Below are positions 12,047 to 24,376 of a stretch of DNA of 64,000 nt, piece by piece (position 1 is the first letter of the stretch; every line of letters begins with the position of its first letter). The notes under the pieces are model-generated. The model had not been told where the DNA came from, made no database searches, and worked only from the letters and a program-made list of their open reading frames with translations. The position numbers and the translations under genes were made by a program. Source of the DNA: Luzula sylvatica (taxonomy: Eukaryota; Streptophyta; Magnoliopsida; Poales; Juncaceae); contig OX326959.1 of NCBI GenBank assembly GCA_946800325.1, forward strand, positions 29,277,115 through 29,341,114, in the 5' to 3' direction.

Positions 12047-12222
12047 AAGACTAATCTCTTTAACAATAGTAAAACCTTAAACCCTATGCAAAGTCATTTA
12101 AGACTCTACACAAAAAAGCAAACATTTGGAGATTAATTAGCACAAGTTTTCAGGTACAATTACAAAACTCTCCTTCTAGCTACCTAAACAAGATAAACTA
12201 ACCTCAAAAGTCAAAACCCTAA

Positions 12223-12561
12223 TTACTTATGATACCTAGAAGATCCCCTCTTTGAAATCAAAAATCTTTGAGATTGAAAAACCTTCTTCAAAACCCTAAA
12301 CATGACCATCAATCCAGGTTTGCCCTGCTTTTTGCTTTTCGATCGGTGGAGCGCCATGCCCGGCGAAACGACGCAGCTCCATTGTTGCCGTGGAGTTTTA
12401 GGGTTGAAACCTTCTCTCATAAAATCTTCATTGAAATCCTCCCATAGCATATCCATCCCCTCCACATCCCCCATTAATGGATTTCTCTCTCTCTTTTGTT
12501 TCTTGTTTGGATGAAGATTGAATGAGAAGGAATTAATGGAGTGATCTTTTGAGCTATGCAT
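12223..12561 (-). CDS. Small basic plant protein, uncharacterised
   Basis: Uninterrupted minus-strand frame of 112 codons, ending RGSSRYHK. The likelier start is the internal Met at 12474 (83 residues), giving MGDVEGMDMLWEDFNEDF. The longer form begins with a Lys/Asn-rich stretch that looks like translated leader. The N-terminal part is acidic with aromatic residues (LWEDFNED). The C-terminal half is basic (HRSKSKKQGKPG, VLKKVFQSQRFLISKR). I recognise the general style of short plant proteins with a WEDFNEE-like motif but no assigned function. It is convergent with the DUF632 gene, whose stop lies 507 bases away. A small orphan plant gene is the best reading. Confidence 0.6.
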   Translation of the reverse strand: MHSSKDHSINSFSFNLHPNKKQKRERNPLMGDVEGMDMLWEDFNEDFMREGFNPKTPRQQWSCVVSPGMALHRSKSKKQGKPGLMVMFRVLKKVFQSQRFLISKRGSSRYHK

Positions 12562-14460
12562 TTATTTGAATTAAATTTGTTTGTTTTGAGGAGATTGAGG
12601 CCAATGAGAGGGAATTTTTTATGTGTGCCTTTTAAGAGAGTTGAGCGTACATGGTTGGTTCTTTATTCTCCTTTTTTGTTTTGAGTGAGTTTCTCTCTTG
12701 CACCCTCGAATTTTTGAATTTTTTTTTTCTCCCAATGACTTTAGACAGCACGAATAACACACATATCAAACAACTTACAAAAATAATGTTTTTTCCCCAA
12801 TATTTAATGTTAATTTTATTTTGATTTTGTTATCTGAATTTGCATAATAAGATGACATGAGTCAACCACAAATCTAACACACGTGTTAGACGTCTAAGTT
12901 TTTGTTATTAATTAGTCATTTGAACCACAAATCAAATAAAACATAGACCTTTATTTCGTATTTGTGGTTGGTTTATGTAATCATATATTTACTCATATGT
13001 AGTTAAAACTGTATATTACAAATAATCAGCGACACTGCATAAACATCCAATAAAAAAAATATTTTTTCTCCACATTAGTTTCAAACCGACAAATTGGGGC
13101 AAATTATAGTCTTATTGTTATTAACGTGAAATTTTAACCTTTTTTTAAGCGTCGGATAAATTGATCAAAATATAAGCATAATTAGAAAAGAAAATGTTAT
13201 TTTTACAAATTGTTTGATATGTATACTATTCATGCAATTAAATAAAAAATAAGGTTATTCGAAAAAAATATATTTTTTTGGTTCTAAAAATATATTCTTA
13301 AGATCCATTGTGCACAACTCCAAAAATATAAAATATATTTTTGTTGTTCTCTTCTCGACATGTTAATTTAAATTTTTTTCACACTAATATTACATATATA
13401 TCAGAATTTGTATTCAATAATACATATTCAACACACTTTCCAAAGCTCGATTATTCATTTCACTTTCAAACATCTTCAATTTATTTATCTCTTCGACCTC
13501 TTTCACGTATTTATAAATTATATTTTGAATTATTTTAATAAATAAATAAATTATTTTCTAGTCAAGATGTATAATTATACTGGTATGGGTCATCTATGTA
13601 GGAAAGGAGGGAACTTGACATTTCTAAGATTTTTGTGGAACATTTTATATAAATAGTGATTATATATATTTTGTTGTTTGGTCAGTTCAAAATTTATTAT
13701 GATTTGTACTTTTTCAAAGAATCATTCATGATCCGTTTAGATATACCATAGATATACCAGTACTAGTAAATTTGAAAACTTTATAAATTGATTAAGATAT
13801 ATACATTAATACTAGTAAATAATTTCTTGGAAGAAGGAGGGGCATACATCAAATATACACATTTACTACTCAAAAGTCTTATTATTATTTAATTTACATT
13901 GGAGTATGAAACTTGGGATCCCACATTTGACTCCGGATTCATAGGGCTCGGTCTCCTATCAAGGGATCTATTCATTCTGTCCGAGCAAGTCTAATATTAA
14001 TAGAACATATAAAATATAAATATAATCTTTTATTGGGCTAAAATAACTCAGCCTAGTATCTGTAAAATAAATCAAGGAAAAATACATATTTCAAATTTAG
14101 CCCAGAATATCATACAAAGCCCAAATTATCCGGCGTGAAGACCCGGTCTACCAACACCGTATCCATACATTAAATAGGGAGATCTACTCCTTAACCAATC
14201 ACCACCGACATTACTTTTACTATCATCAATATCTCCCCATCTTATTCATATATAATTCCGTGTAACAAGTCATATATGTGTAAATACACAACCCACTATA
14301 CGGATTATTTAAAATTTACGTCTACAGACAAATAAACATGTTAATGATCAGGAAATTATACTTTAAGCGCGGGACCGGTATGTTAGCGAGATTTTATATG
14401 TAGACCAGGTCCAGGGAAAATATATACTTATCTGACTCATCGTCTTTCATCAGTAGAAAA
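12562..14460. other. Intergenic, AT-rich; no gene seen
   Basis: Only short frames occur, none with a recognisable motif. The right part, near 14430-14738, is the likely promoter and leader of the NIPA gene: it turns CT-rich and less AT-rich from about 14450. Confidence 0.6.
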
Positions 14461-14738
14461 TTTTATTTTTATTTTCTCTGGTTTCTCCCTCTTTCGCTTG
14501 TTCTTCTTCACTCTGGCCACTCTCAGATCTCAATTCTCACTCCATACTCGCAGTGCAAAGGAAAAGGGCGGATTCGGAGATCGTGTTCGGTTAGTTGATG
14601 CAAAGCTTGAGAGGAATAGGGACCTGGCGGTGGTGCTGATTCGCCTCGGCAGCTAAATTCCGCGGATTGCACCAGAATCGCCGGATCCGGCGAATTGAGC
14701 GGTTCATATACGTTTCTGAAGTTAAAGTTTACTTTGAG

Positions 14739-16591
14739 ATGGTCGGTGGAGCGGGGAGTTGGGTGGTGTCGTATACTGGTATGTCGGCTGATAATATTAA
14801 GGGGCTTGTTTTAGCTCTTTCTTCGAGTTCGTTCATTGGTGCGAGTTTTATTGTGAAGAAAAAGGGATTGAAGAAGGCCGGTGCATCTGGTGTTCGAGCA
14901 GGTTTTTGTTAATTTTACTGATTTTTGTTGATTATGGTCTGATTACTTTCGAATTTGGGATCTGAATATCTGATTATGAATTGTAATCAGTTTTATTGTT
15001 CAATTTACCTATGATTTACTTGTTTGATTGATTTGTTCTTACTTTTGGGATTGGGATCTGATGAGAAATCCCTAACCTTTTGCAATGCTGATACTTAATT
15101 CGTTCAAATACAGGAGCAGGAGGATACTCATATTTATACGAACCATTATGGTGGGCTGGAATGATTGCAAGTGAGTAAAATTAATTTTATCATGGTAAAT
15201 TAATTTCTATACTTCTTAATCAACCCAATTTCACATTCTCATTAACAAATTCACTCACATTTTTCTCTTAATTTCTCTAGTGATTGTTGGAGAAGTCGCT
15301 AATTTCGCCGCTTATGCTTTCGCTCCCGCTATACTCGTCACTCCTCTCGGCGCCCTTAGCATTATTATAAGGTTCCTTGTTTGACAAAAAAACATGAATT
15401 TTGCAAAGAAACCCTTGAATTAATTCATAATGACAACTTAGTTATTATTATTTTGATTGTAGTGCGGTAATGGCACATATAATATTAAGAGAGAGATTAC
15501 ACGTATTTGGAATATTAGGGTGTGCGTTGTGTGTGGTGGGGTCCACAACGATTGTTCTACACGCACCGCAAGAGCAATCGATTGATTCTGTTAGAGAAGT
15601 TTGGGATCTAGCCACCGAACCAGGTTCGCTCAATTTTGTACTAATTTCTACTTATTTATTTATATATTTATTTTCAATGATATGGCGACTTATTTTTGTT
15701 TTTTTATTTTTGTATAGCGTTTTTGTTTTATGCGGCTGTTGTGCTTGCATCGGTATTTATATTGATATTTTATTTCGTACCACAATATGGACAATCTCAT
15801 ATTATGGTTTATATCGGTGTTTGCTCTCTCGTTGGCTCTTTATCAGTACGTATTATTATTTAATATTATTTATGAAATTATTTATGAAATTATTGGTGGT
15901 TAATTTTGATGTCTATTTTGATAAAATGAAGGTTATGAGTGTAAAAGCGCTTGGAATAGCGCTGAAGCTCACATTTTCGGGGATGAATCAATTAATTTAT
16001 CCCCAAACTTGGATTTTTACATTTGTAGTAATTACTTGTATTGTTACTCAAATGAACTACCTTAATAAGGTAATTTTATATTTTAATATTTTTACATTTA
16101 ATTTTAAATTTAATTATTAATTTAATTAATTATGCAGGCTTTAGACACGTTTAACACGGCAGTGGTGTCGCCAATATATTACACCATGTTTACATCGCTC
16201 ACCATTTTGGCTAGCGTTATAATGTTCAAGGTATTTTCAAATAATCGAATTTTATTTTGACTTATCGAATTCTTTTTTTATTTGATTTTAAATTATTTTT
16301 TTTTATTTAGGATTGGGACCGACAAAACCCAACACAAATAGTAACCGAAATGTGTGGATTTGTGACCATTCTTTCTGGCACATTTCTTCTTCATAAAACC
16401 AAAGACATGAATGATGGTATCTTTATTATTTTCGCCATTTTGTAAAAAAAACCCTATATTTTTTCATATTTATAAAAGAAAACTTTATTTTTGTAATAGG
16501 GGGGCTAAATGCGTCGTTATCGATAAGGCTACCGAAGCATTCTGACGATTCAACAGAAGGGATTCCTCTCAGATCTCCAAGGTCACCCTAA
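14739..16591 (+). CDS. NIPA-type magnesium transporter, nine exons
   Basis: Exons: 14739-14901, 15114-15170, 15281-15371, 15463-15623, 15718-15845, 15932-16069, 16138-16230, 16311-16416, 16500-16591. All introns are GT-AG and the frames join to 342 residues, the normal length of plant NIPA proteins. The product begins with a short extramembrane stretch, then the first membrane segment with [23 protein letters not shown]. Later blocks are typical of the Mg_trans_NIPA family: [41 protein letters not shown]-like [47 protein letters not shown] and a polar C-terminal tail ([11 protein letters not shown]). About nine membrane helices are expected. Family members are linked to magnesium transport in endomembranes or plasma membrane. 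This is the parent of the exon fragments at 20.4 and 45.6 kb. Confidence 0.93.
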
Positions 16592-17099
16592 TTAATACTT
16601 CATTTTTTATTTTTATTTTTGTTATTTAAATTTATGTGGTTACATCCAATTAAATTAGGAATCTATTATTCTTTTTATTTGAAAAATACAACATTTTTTC
16701 ACAGCTTATTTTATGTTTTAGGGTTAAGTAGTAAAAAAAAATGTGAATTTTTGTTTAGGTCCCCCTTGTAATTTTTTTTAGAGAGAATTTGTAACGATAT
16801 TAGGGGGGGTTATTATATTATTTATATGTATTATTAATTTTTTAGTGTAATATAGGGTTAAAATCTTTAATCAATCACAAGAACTTGATTTTTTTTTTTC
16901 AAAAATAAAAGAAAATAATTATTGCCCTAACTTGTGATAGTAGGTAAACTTTTTCTTCAAAAATTCCTTAACAAAATACTAGATATGAAGCAATCTTATT
17001 TTCCTTCTCCAAAGTAAAGAGGCATCAATTCATTCATTTTATATACATCACAATACACAATTGAAACTCCTTCATTAACTAATCCATCTCGAATCCTCA

Positions 17100-17750
17100 A
17101 TGGAGAACAATGATAAAGAAACCAAGCTCTTGATCGAACCCGACTCGGGCTCGGACTCCGACCTCGACTCAGACTCATGTGCGAACGAGTCGAGTATGAT
17201 TTACGTTCTAAACTTAATCCTTAGTGGAACGGCTCGATTAAATATTCTCCTCCCAACCGCAACAATTCTTGCATTTACCATTTTTGCCCCTTTATTTACC
17301 AACGATGGAAAATGCATTCAACTAAATAAATGGTTGACACTTGTCTTCATCTCGCTATGTACCGTGTCTTGCATCTTCTTCTCTCTAACCGATAGCTTTC
17401 GCTCCCTCTCTAAACGTCGCTTATATTACGGAATTGCCACCTGGCATGGGATTTGGACGTTTAATGCCAGATTGAGGAGAAGAAGAAGACCAGATCTGAC
17501 AGAGTACAAGTTGAGGTGGATGGATTTATTCCACGTGGCGTTATCTCTGATAGCATTCGGAACATTCGCGGCGTCTCATCATGACGTGGCAGCTTGTTAT
17601 TATCCGAGTGTACCGAGAAAGGTGACGAACACGGCGCCACTTGTTGTGGGGTTTGTCGTGAGCGTGTTTTTTGTCGTGTTTCCTTCTAAGAGGAGGGGAA
17701 TTGGGTATCCTTTCTTATTGCGGAGCGATGCGGTTCATATGCGACTTTGA
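17100..17750 (+). CDS. DMP family (DUF679) membrane protein, intronless
   Basis: Single-exon frame of 216 residues, the usual DMP length. The N-terminal 30 residues are acidic and Ser/Asp-rich. Four hydrophobic segments follow, near residues 44-66, 78-97, 141-160 and 182-199. DMP-style blocks are visible: ARLNILLPTATILAFTIFAP, SLTDSFRS, YYGIATWHGIWTF and a C-terminal LVVGFVVSVFFVVFPSKRRGIGYP. The family localises to endomembranes or plasma membrane; DMP8/9 act in gamete fusion and some DMPs in senescence or membrane remodelling. Which clade this one belongs to cannot be decided by eye. It lies 509 bases after the NIPA stop on the same strand. It is the intact parent of the split pseudogene at 23.2 and 33.9 kb. 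Confidence 0.9.
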   Translation: MENNDKETKLLIEPDSGSDSDLDSDSCANESSMIYVLNLILSGTARLNILLPTATILAFTIFAPLFTNDGKCIQLNKWLTLVFISLCTVSCIFFSLTDSFRSLSKRRLYYGIATWHGIWTFNARLRRRRRPDLTEYKLRWMDLFHVALSLIAFGTFAASHHDVAACYYPSVPRKVTNTAPLVVGFVVSVFFVVFPSKRRGIGYPFLLRSDAVHMRL

Positions 17751-17809
17751 TTTGTTGAATTTATCGTAAATTATTGTTCAAGAAAAAGAAAAGAAAATTA
17801 AAATATTCT

Positions 17810-18140
17810 TTTTTGAGTTTTCTCTGTGATATAGAGTTTAATTTGCTACAATAATGTCACTGCAAAGTATTCACTCACAATTTTTGAGTTTTCTCTGTGG
17901 TTTAGAGTTTAATTTGCTACAATAATGTCACTGCAAAGTATTCACTCACAACAATTCAAATTGAGTATTGATTGTGATTGTGATTTGAATGGTTGCAAAA
18001 AGAATATGAAGAGTATATGGTGACAACAATTCAAATTGAGTTTTGATTGTGGTGGTGATTTGAATGGTTGCAAAAAGACTATGATAGTCTCCATCTTTAT
18101 TGACAAAACATTGACAAAATGAAGAGTATATGGTGACAAA
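17810..18140. repeat. Two sets of short tandem repeats downstream of DMP
   Basis: A 71-bp unit is repeated at about 17810 and 17881 (TTTTTGAGTTTTCTCTGTG...). A second unit of about 75 bp is repeated at about 17949 and 18024 (ACAATTCAAATTGAG...GAATGGTTGCAAAAAGA). Copy B has the same sequences near 34285 and 39085, where they serve as the landing site of LINE and Helitron insertions. Confidence 0.85.
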
Positions 18141-18396
18141 TTTAAAGTAATATGAAAATTACTACACTTATCTTCTAAAGAAAAAACTTGGAAGACTGCA
18201 AGTCCTTACACAAAATTACAATTACAATCATGATACCTCTAACTATTACACGAGCCATGAGCCTTATCCAAACATCAATATATTTTTCACCAAGTTAATG
18301 CCTAATAATCGAAAGCCACATGTCATCATAAATTGCACAAACTATAAGTCCTTCAAAATATAATCAAATCTCAAATCCACCTTCATTGATGCAAAA

Positions 18397-20100
18397 ATGC
18401 AATCATTTACAGACCAAATTTTTGCTTCGACACCTCTCATCGTTCTCTTTCTCCTGTCTCTCTTCCTCCTCTTCAAGATCCTCCACAAAACCCCTAAAAA
18501 TCTCCCCCCTAATCCCACGAAACTTCCATTGATAGGCAACCTTCATCAAATAGGCTCTCTCCCTCACCGATCTCTATATTCTCTCTCTCTGAAACACGGG
18601 CCCCTCATGTTTGTATATTTCGGAGAAACGCCCTATCTTATTGTCTCTTCTTCTGATACGGCACAAATTGTACTTCAAAATCATGATCGCATATTTTCAA
18701 GCCGACCTTCTACGGTTGTTTCTGATATTCTTTCTCGTGGAGGTAGGTTTATTTCTTAAATTTCAAAAGATTAATTTACAATATAATTTTTTTTTCCTAA
18801 TGTTCCTTTTTCTTACTCTAGACATGGCGTTTCAACCAAATAATGAACTCTGGAGACAAATGAGGAAGATGAGTTCTATTCACCTGTTAAGCAGCAAAAG
18901 AGTAAATATGTACACAAAATTCCGCGAAGAAGAAGTTAGCCAAATGATTCAAGTTATAAAAAATCAATCCTCTTTACACAAAGATGATCCTATAGACATG
19001 AGCAAGATTTTATATTCACTCACTAATGGAATTATTAGGAGGGTTCTTTCGAGTTATCTCGCCAGAGATGATGAAGGAAAAACCGTTTTGTTAAAAGAGT
19101 TGATAGATGAGAATGTAGCATTATTGGGTACATTTAGCATTGGAGATTTATTTCCATCTTTATCATGGTTAGAAGGAATTTTAGGGTTAAGTTCGAGGGC
19201 TAAGAGAAATAGACAAAAATGGGATAAATTGTTTGACGAGGTGATTCAAATTCATGCTCAAATGAGAAACAACAGTGATCACACAGATAATGATTTTGTG
19301 GATGTGTTGCTTTCTTTGAAGGATGATCCAAGCCTTGGATTTGATCTCGAGATGGAGAACATCCACGGACTCCTTTGGGTAAGTTACAATATTTGGTCCT
19401 TGAAACATATATTAGACACCAAATTTAATAAATTCAAAAAAGAAATATTGTTTAGGATTTAACAAATGCAAGAAAAAATATCAATTAGGATATGATTTCG
19501 GCTGGAATCGACACAGCATATACAACACTAGACTGGACCATGTCCGAGCTCATAAAGAACCCCGACTCGATGAAGAAACTACAAAACGAAGTGCGGGAAA
19601 TTGCGGCACATTCCAACATGATTAAATCAGAAGAGCTAAACCAAATGAAATACATGAAAGCCGTAATCAAGGAGACCCTAAGATTGCACCCCCCGGCTCC
19701 TCTGCTAGTTCCGAGACAGTCGACACGACAGTGCACCATAAATGGATACACGATTCCCGAGAGAACAAAAGTCCTGATCAATGCTTGGGCTATAGGAAGG
19801 GAACCTAAATCTTGGGATGCACCGGAGGAATTCAAGCCGGAGAGATTTCTCGATAATCGAGTAGACTATTTGGGAAATGATTTTCAGTTCATCCCGTTCG
19901 GAGCGGGTCGAAGGATTTGCCCTGGATTGCAGTTTGCCGAGTCGGTATTGGAACTCGCTCTGGCCGCATTGTTGCGTCAGTTTGACTGGGAGTTGCCACG
20001 TGGCACGACGGTGGATGAATTTAACATGATCGAGAAATCGGGTTTGACTACTCACAGGAAATATAGTCTTCGACTTGTCGTTAGGAACGTCGATTTCTAA
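18397..20100 (+). CDS. Cytochrome P450, CYP71-type, copy A (intact)
   Basis: Exons 18397-18742, 18822-19378 and 19489-20100 join to 504 residues, a full-length P450. Residues 9-30 form an N-terminal membrane anchor, followed by the proline hinge PPNPTKLPLIGN, so the enzyme sits on the ER membrane facing the cytosol. The I-helix oxygen-binding motif is AGIDTA (residues 306-311, with Thr-310), the K-helix ExxR is ETLR at 363-366, PERF is at 418-421, and the heme loop PFGAGRRICPG has the iron ligand Cys-445. Sequence style fits the CYP71 family (CYP71A/D-like), which oxidises terpenoids, phenylpropanoids, oximes and others; the substrate cannot be predicted. It has two introns where many CYP71 genes have one. 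It needs NADPH-P450 reductase. It is the tandem partner of the gene at 40793. Confidence 0.93.
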
Positions 20101-20136
20101 GTTGTAATTAAGACATAGGCTTTTGGATTTTAAGTG

Positions 20137-20142
20137 AATAAA
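20137..20142 (+). terminator. AATAAA poly(A) signal, P450 copy A
   Basis: Canonical AATAAA 37 bases after the stop codon. The same signal at the same distance follows P450 copy B (42514-42519). Confidence 0.6.
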
Positions 20143-20406
20143 AGAAGAATTTGTTATCTGTAGTCTGTACAAACGCATGTATAATATTAGGCATATATAT
20201 TTTTCAAAAAAAATATATTAGGCCTGTGAATCAGTGAATGGCTATTTTATGATTTTGCAAAATATTAGTGATAAAAATGGGCCTTTTGAGGCTGCTAAAG
20301 GTTCATAAAATCAATTGGACCCAAATTAATTTCCCCTCAAATTTAAGCTCAATATATTAAGATTTTTTGGTGTCTAAATTGATATATATATTTTGATAAA
20401 ATGAAG

Positions 20407-21073
20407 GTTATGAGTGCAAAAGCGATTGGAATAGCGTTGAAGCCCACATTTTCGGGGATGAATCAATTAATTTATCCCCAAACTTGATTTTTTACATTTG
20501 TAGTAATTATTTGTATTGTTACTCAAATGAAAACTACCTTAACAAGGTAATTTTATATTTTAATATTTATACATTTAATTTTAAATTTAATTATTAATTA
20601 TTAATTTAATTAATTATGCAGGCTTTAGACATGTTTAACACGGCAGTGGTGTCGAAGATATATTACACCTTGTTTACGTCTCTCACCATTATGGCTAGCG
20701 TTATAATGTTCAAGATATTTTCAAATATTCGAATTTTATTTTGATTTATTGAATCTTTTTTTATTTGATTTTAAATTAATTTTTTATTTACGATTGGGAC
20801 CGGCAAAACCCAACACAAATAGTAACCGGAATATGTGGATTTGTGATCATTCTTTCTGACACATTTCTTCTTCATAAAATCAAAGACATGAATGATGGTA
20901 TCTTTATTATTTTCGCCATTTTCTAAAAAAAAACTCTTTATTTTTTTATATTTATAAAAGAAAACTTTATTTTTGTACTAGGGGGCCTAAATGCGTCGTT
21001 GTCGATAACCGCTACCGAAGTATTCTGACGATACAACAGAATGGAGTCCTCTCAGGTCTCCAAGGTCACCCTA
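20407..21073 (+). pseudogene. NIPA fragment, exons 6-9, copy B
   Basis: Homologous to 15932-16591 with the same exon-intron order. Exon 6 now reads CAAACTTGATTT where the parent has a Trp codon, so it holds a nonsense change, and there is an extra A run before CTACCTT. Exons 1-5 are absent because the duplication started in intron 5. There is no promoter from the parent and no open frame across the exons, so this is a non-functional duplication by-product. Confidence 0.85.
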
Positions 21074-21358
21074 ATTTATACTTCATTTTTTTTTTGTTAT
21101 TTTAATTTATGTAGTCACATCCTTTTAAATTAGGAACCTATTATTCTTTTTTTTTTTTTGAAAAATACAACATTATTTTACAGCTTATTTTATGTTTTAG
21201 GGTTAAGTAGTTTAAAAAAATGTGAATTTTTGTTTAGTTTTTAGCGAGAATTTGTAAAGATATTAGGGAGGATTATTATATTATTTATATGTATTATTAA
21301 TTTTTTAGTGTTACCACGGGCGTAATATAGGGTTAAAACCTTTAATCAATTAAAAGAA

Positions 21359-23128
21359 TTTACCCACCCCCATTATTTGTCACATATCTTTGAGCATCCT
21401 CATTAAGTCATATCATCATGGTTATTCATGATTATTGATCATTAGATTTTGTGACGTGGTTTCATCCTACACATTAATAATTTGAACTATTAGATGTAGT
21501 GTTGTGCTTTGATCTCAATCATTCATATTTTATTAGATTTTTTGAAGATCACATTATATGTAGTAATTTGTGTGTCATTATTTTACAGCATGTTTTAAAC
21601 ATCCTTAGAAAACCACATCATTCTACATTAATGACATGAAATATTATTATTGGTTAGATTCACATGAGACTAAGTTTATTCAATTGTTTAGCATTACATA
21701 TAATATTACATGATCAAATGTGAATTCTATGGAAGATAAAAAATTTATATATAAAATACTAATAACTTAATATGTACTATTATAAAACATACAACATATA
21801 TTAGTATTATTTTTAGAAATTTAATTTTAAAAATTCATCAAATAATTTCATTTTCATTTTCTCTTTATTTTGACATCCATATTAGCATAGTTCATACATA
21901 CTGTTTTCTCATAATTTGAATTTGTAAATAAATTACGTAAGAAAATACAATGCAAAAAAGTATATTTTTACATAATATAATTTTAACAATTGTATTTGCA
22001 TAATAAAATTTTAAGTATTATAATTTATTTTTAAAAAATTATAATTATAAAAATCTCATATAATAAGAAGTAGATTAGATTTGTATTTTTAAAATACATA
22101 AAATATTACATGATCAAATGTGAATTCAATGAAATATGAAAAGTTTATATATAAATACTAATAACTTAATATGTAATATTATAAAACATACAACATATAT
22201 GAGTATTATTATTTAAAATTTAAATTTAAAAATTCATCAAATATTTTTATTTTTTATTTTCTCTTTATTTTGACATCCATATTAGCATAATTCATACACA
22301 CTGGTTTTCAGAATTTGAATTTGTAAATATATTATGTAAGAAAATACAATGCAAAAAATACATTTTTACATAATAGAATTTTAACAATTGCATTTACATA
22401 ATAGAATTTTAAATATTATTATTTATTTTCAAAAAATTATAACTATAAATATCCCATATAATATTAATTAGATTAGATTTTTATTTTTTTAGAAATCATA
22501 TTTAAAATATAAATTTTAAAAAATAACAGAATTAAAAAATAATTTATCCATTTAAATAACTTCTTAAACTTATAAACACTTATCAAATAATATTGTTAAA
22601 AATTAAAATTAAGAAAAAATCATATGATATAAAATAATTTCTAAATAGCTTTACTCTAAATTAAAATTTGATATTATTAAATTACTTCCGCTATTAAGTT
22701 TGATATTATTTATAATTGCCATTGCAGTTTGAATCAATAAAAAAATATTCGTACTATGTAATTAATGATGCATTACTACATATGTCGTTATATTTGTCGT
22801 TATGTTTTTCCGCAGAATTACATTATTTCTCATATATTTTTATATAATGACACTAATTTAAGTGTTTTTATTTGATTCAAAAAATGATATTTTTGATGTT
22901 GTGAACAATTATATAATATTTATTGTTATGTTTTCCGTAGAATTGCATTACATCTCACATATTATTATATAATGACACTAATTGAGTGTTAATATTTGAT
23001 TCAAAAAATGAGATTTTTGTCATCATAATGTTAATTTTAAAACATATGAATAATCATAAATTAATGAGTTCAAATAATTTTATTTTAGGATGATATTTTC
23101 ATACATCTTCTCTTCATAAAATCCTCTC
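21359..23128. mobile_element. Helitron-related insertion upstream of DMP copy B
   Basis: This extra AT-rich block, about 1.77 kb, is absent from copy A, where NIPA and DMP are close. It begins TTTACCCACCCCCATTATTTG after an A, like the 5' end of the Helitron at 39190 (TTTATCAACCTCCTTATTTTG). It shares further words with that element, such as the TTTTAAACA...CCACATCA...TGACATG block near 21590 and 39390. It holds an internal tandem duplication of about 400 bp (near 21700-22060 and 22105-22480). No CTAG hairpin end is visible on the right, so the 3' end is lost or altered. No coding sequence is seen. Confidence 0.55.
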
Positions 23129-23174
23129 AAATTCACAATTGAAACTCCAATAATTAATCCATCTCGAATCATCA

Positions 23175-23456
23175 ATGGCGAACAATGATAAAGAAACCAA
23201 GCTCTTGATCGAACCCGACTCGGGCTCGGACTCCGACCTCGACTCAGACTCGTGCACGGACGAGTGGAGTATGATTTACGTTCTAAACTTAATCCTTAGT
23301 GGAACGGCTTGATTAAATATTCTCCTCCCAACCGCAACAATTCTTGCATTTACCATTTTCTCCCCTTTATTTACCAACGATGGAAAATGCACTCAACTTA
23401 ATAAATGGTTGACACTTGTCTTCATCTCGCTATGTACCGTGTCTTCCATCTTCTTC
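23175..23456 (+). pseudogene. DMP copy B, 5' part (stop at codon 46, CACTA at codon 94)
   Basis: The frame from ATG 23175 matches the parent at 17100. Codon 46 is TGA (23310-23312) where the parent has CGA (Arg), a C-to-T change. The exon is then interrupted after 23456 by a 10.4-kb CACTA element and resumes at 33854. Either lesion alone would abolish the protein. The acidic N-terminus is still close to the parent. Confidence 0.92.
23454..23456. repeat. CACTA target-site duplication, left (TTC)
   Basis: TTC directly before CACTACAACA. It is matched by TTC at 33854-33856, and copy A has a single TTC at this point of the DMP exon. Confidence 0.92.
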
Positions 23457-23479
23457 CACTACAACATATACAGCGTTTT

Positions 23480-23800
23480 GGTACGGGGAAAAACCGTCAC
23501 AATAACACCCCAAACCGTCCCAATAAGCTTATTGGCACAGTTGGCCGTCCCAAACTCCCCGTACCAACAAAAGACGTACGTATCAGCTACGGGCCGTCCC
23601 AATAAGCTTATTGGTACGGGTAAATTTGCTACGGGCCGTCACTAAATAGGTACTTGACGTGACTGTGTGCAGAGTTGCTTGTGTCAGACCTTTTGGGACG
23701 GGCCGTCCCAATAGTGTCAGGGTTTTAGCTACGGCCCGTCGCTAAACCCTTTGCTACGACTTATTCTTTTAGCTACGGCCCGTCACTAAATAGGTAAATT
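23480..23800. repeat. CACTA left subterminal repeats
   Basis: Multiple direct and inverted copies of the words GGCCGTCCCAA, TACGGGCCGTC and CTACGGCCCGTC. These are the expected binding sites of the TNPA-like protein in CACTA elements. Confidence 0.8.
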
Positions 23801-24130
23801 ACGCTATTTTTTAATTATTAATTATTATTTAAATATATATTTATATATATAATTATTTAATACATAATTATTATAATTATATAATATATAATATATAATA
23901 TATATAATTATATAATTATATAATTATATATATTATTATATAATTATATTATTATTTATATAATTATTTAATTATATAATTATATAATTATTTCAATATA
24001 TATAATTATATAATTATATATATATTTATATAATTATATAATTATATAATTATATAAATATATATATATATTTATATAATTATATAATTATATATATATA
24101 TTTATACAATTATATAATTATATATATAAT
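23800..24130. repeat. AT-palindrome block in the CACTA
   Basis: About 330 bases made almost only of A and T, dominated by ATAATTATATAATTAT words that are self-complementary and can form cruciforms. It separates the left subterminal repeats from the TNPA-like gene. Confidence 0.85.
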
Positions 24131-24376
24131 CAAATAAAACAAATTAGAAAAATACCAACACATAAAAAAAAACGAACAAATCTACACAAAATCCAACAAT
24201 TCGACCAACACAAACACCAAAACTCCGCAACAGAAATACCATACACAAACAAAAACACAGAATCCAACAATTCAACCAACACAAACCCCAAAACTCCGCA
24301 ACATAAATATCATAGACAAACACAAACTCCAAATATCTCTCACAAACATAAATCTCTCACAAACAAAAACTACAAA

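Larger units (their letters stand above)
15913..20390. repeat. Segmental duplication unit, copy A
   Basis: This is the parental unit: NIPA exons 6-9, the DMP gene and the P450 gene, about 4.48 kb. The sequence that closes it (GTGTCTAAAT near 20371) is followed directly by a second copy of its start (ATTTTGATAAAATGAAGG, 15914 and about 20390). This makes a head-to-tail tandem array. Confidence 0.85.

Noticed and set aside
15463..16120. 216-codon frame reading through NIPA exons 4-6
   Set aside because: It reads through introns. The spliced model with GT-AG borders reproduces the whole NIPA family profile.
19485..20178. Minus-strand frames of 116 and 157 codons under P450 copy A (and the equivalents under copy B)
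   Set aside because: Antisense shadows of a clear P450 exon with heme-binding and ExxR motifs on the plus strand.
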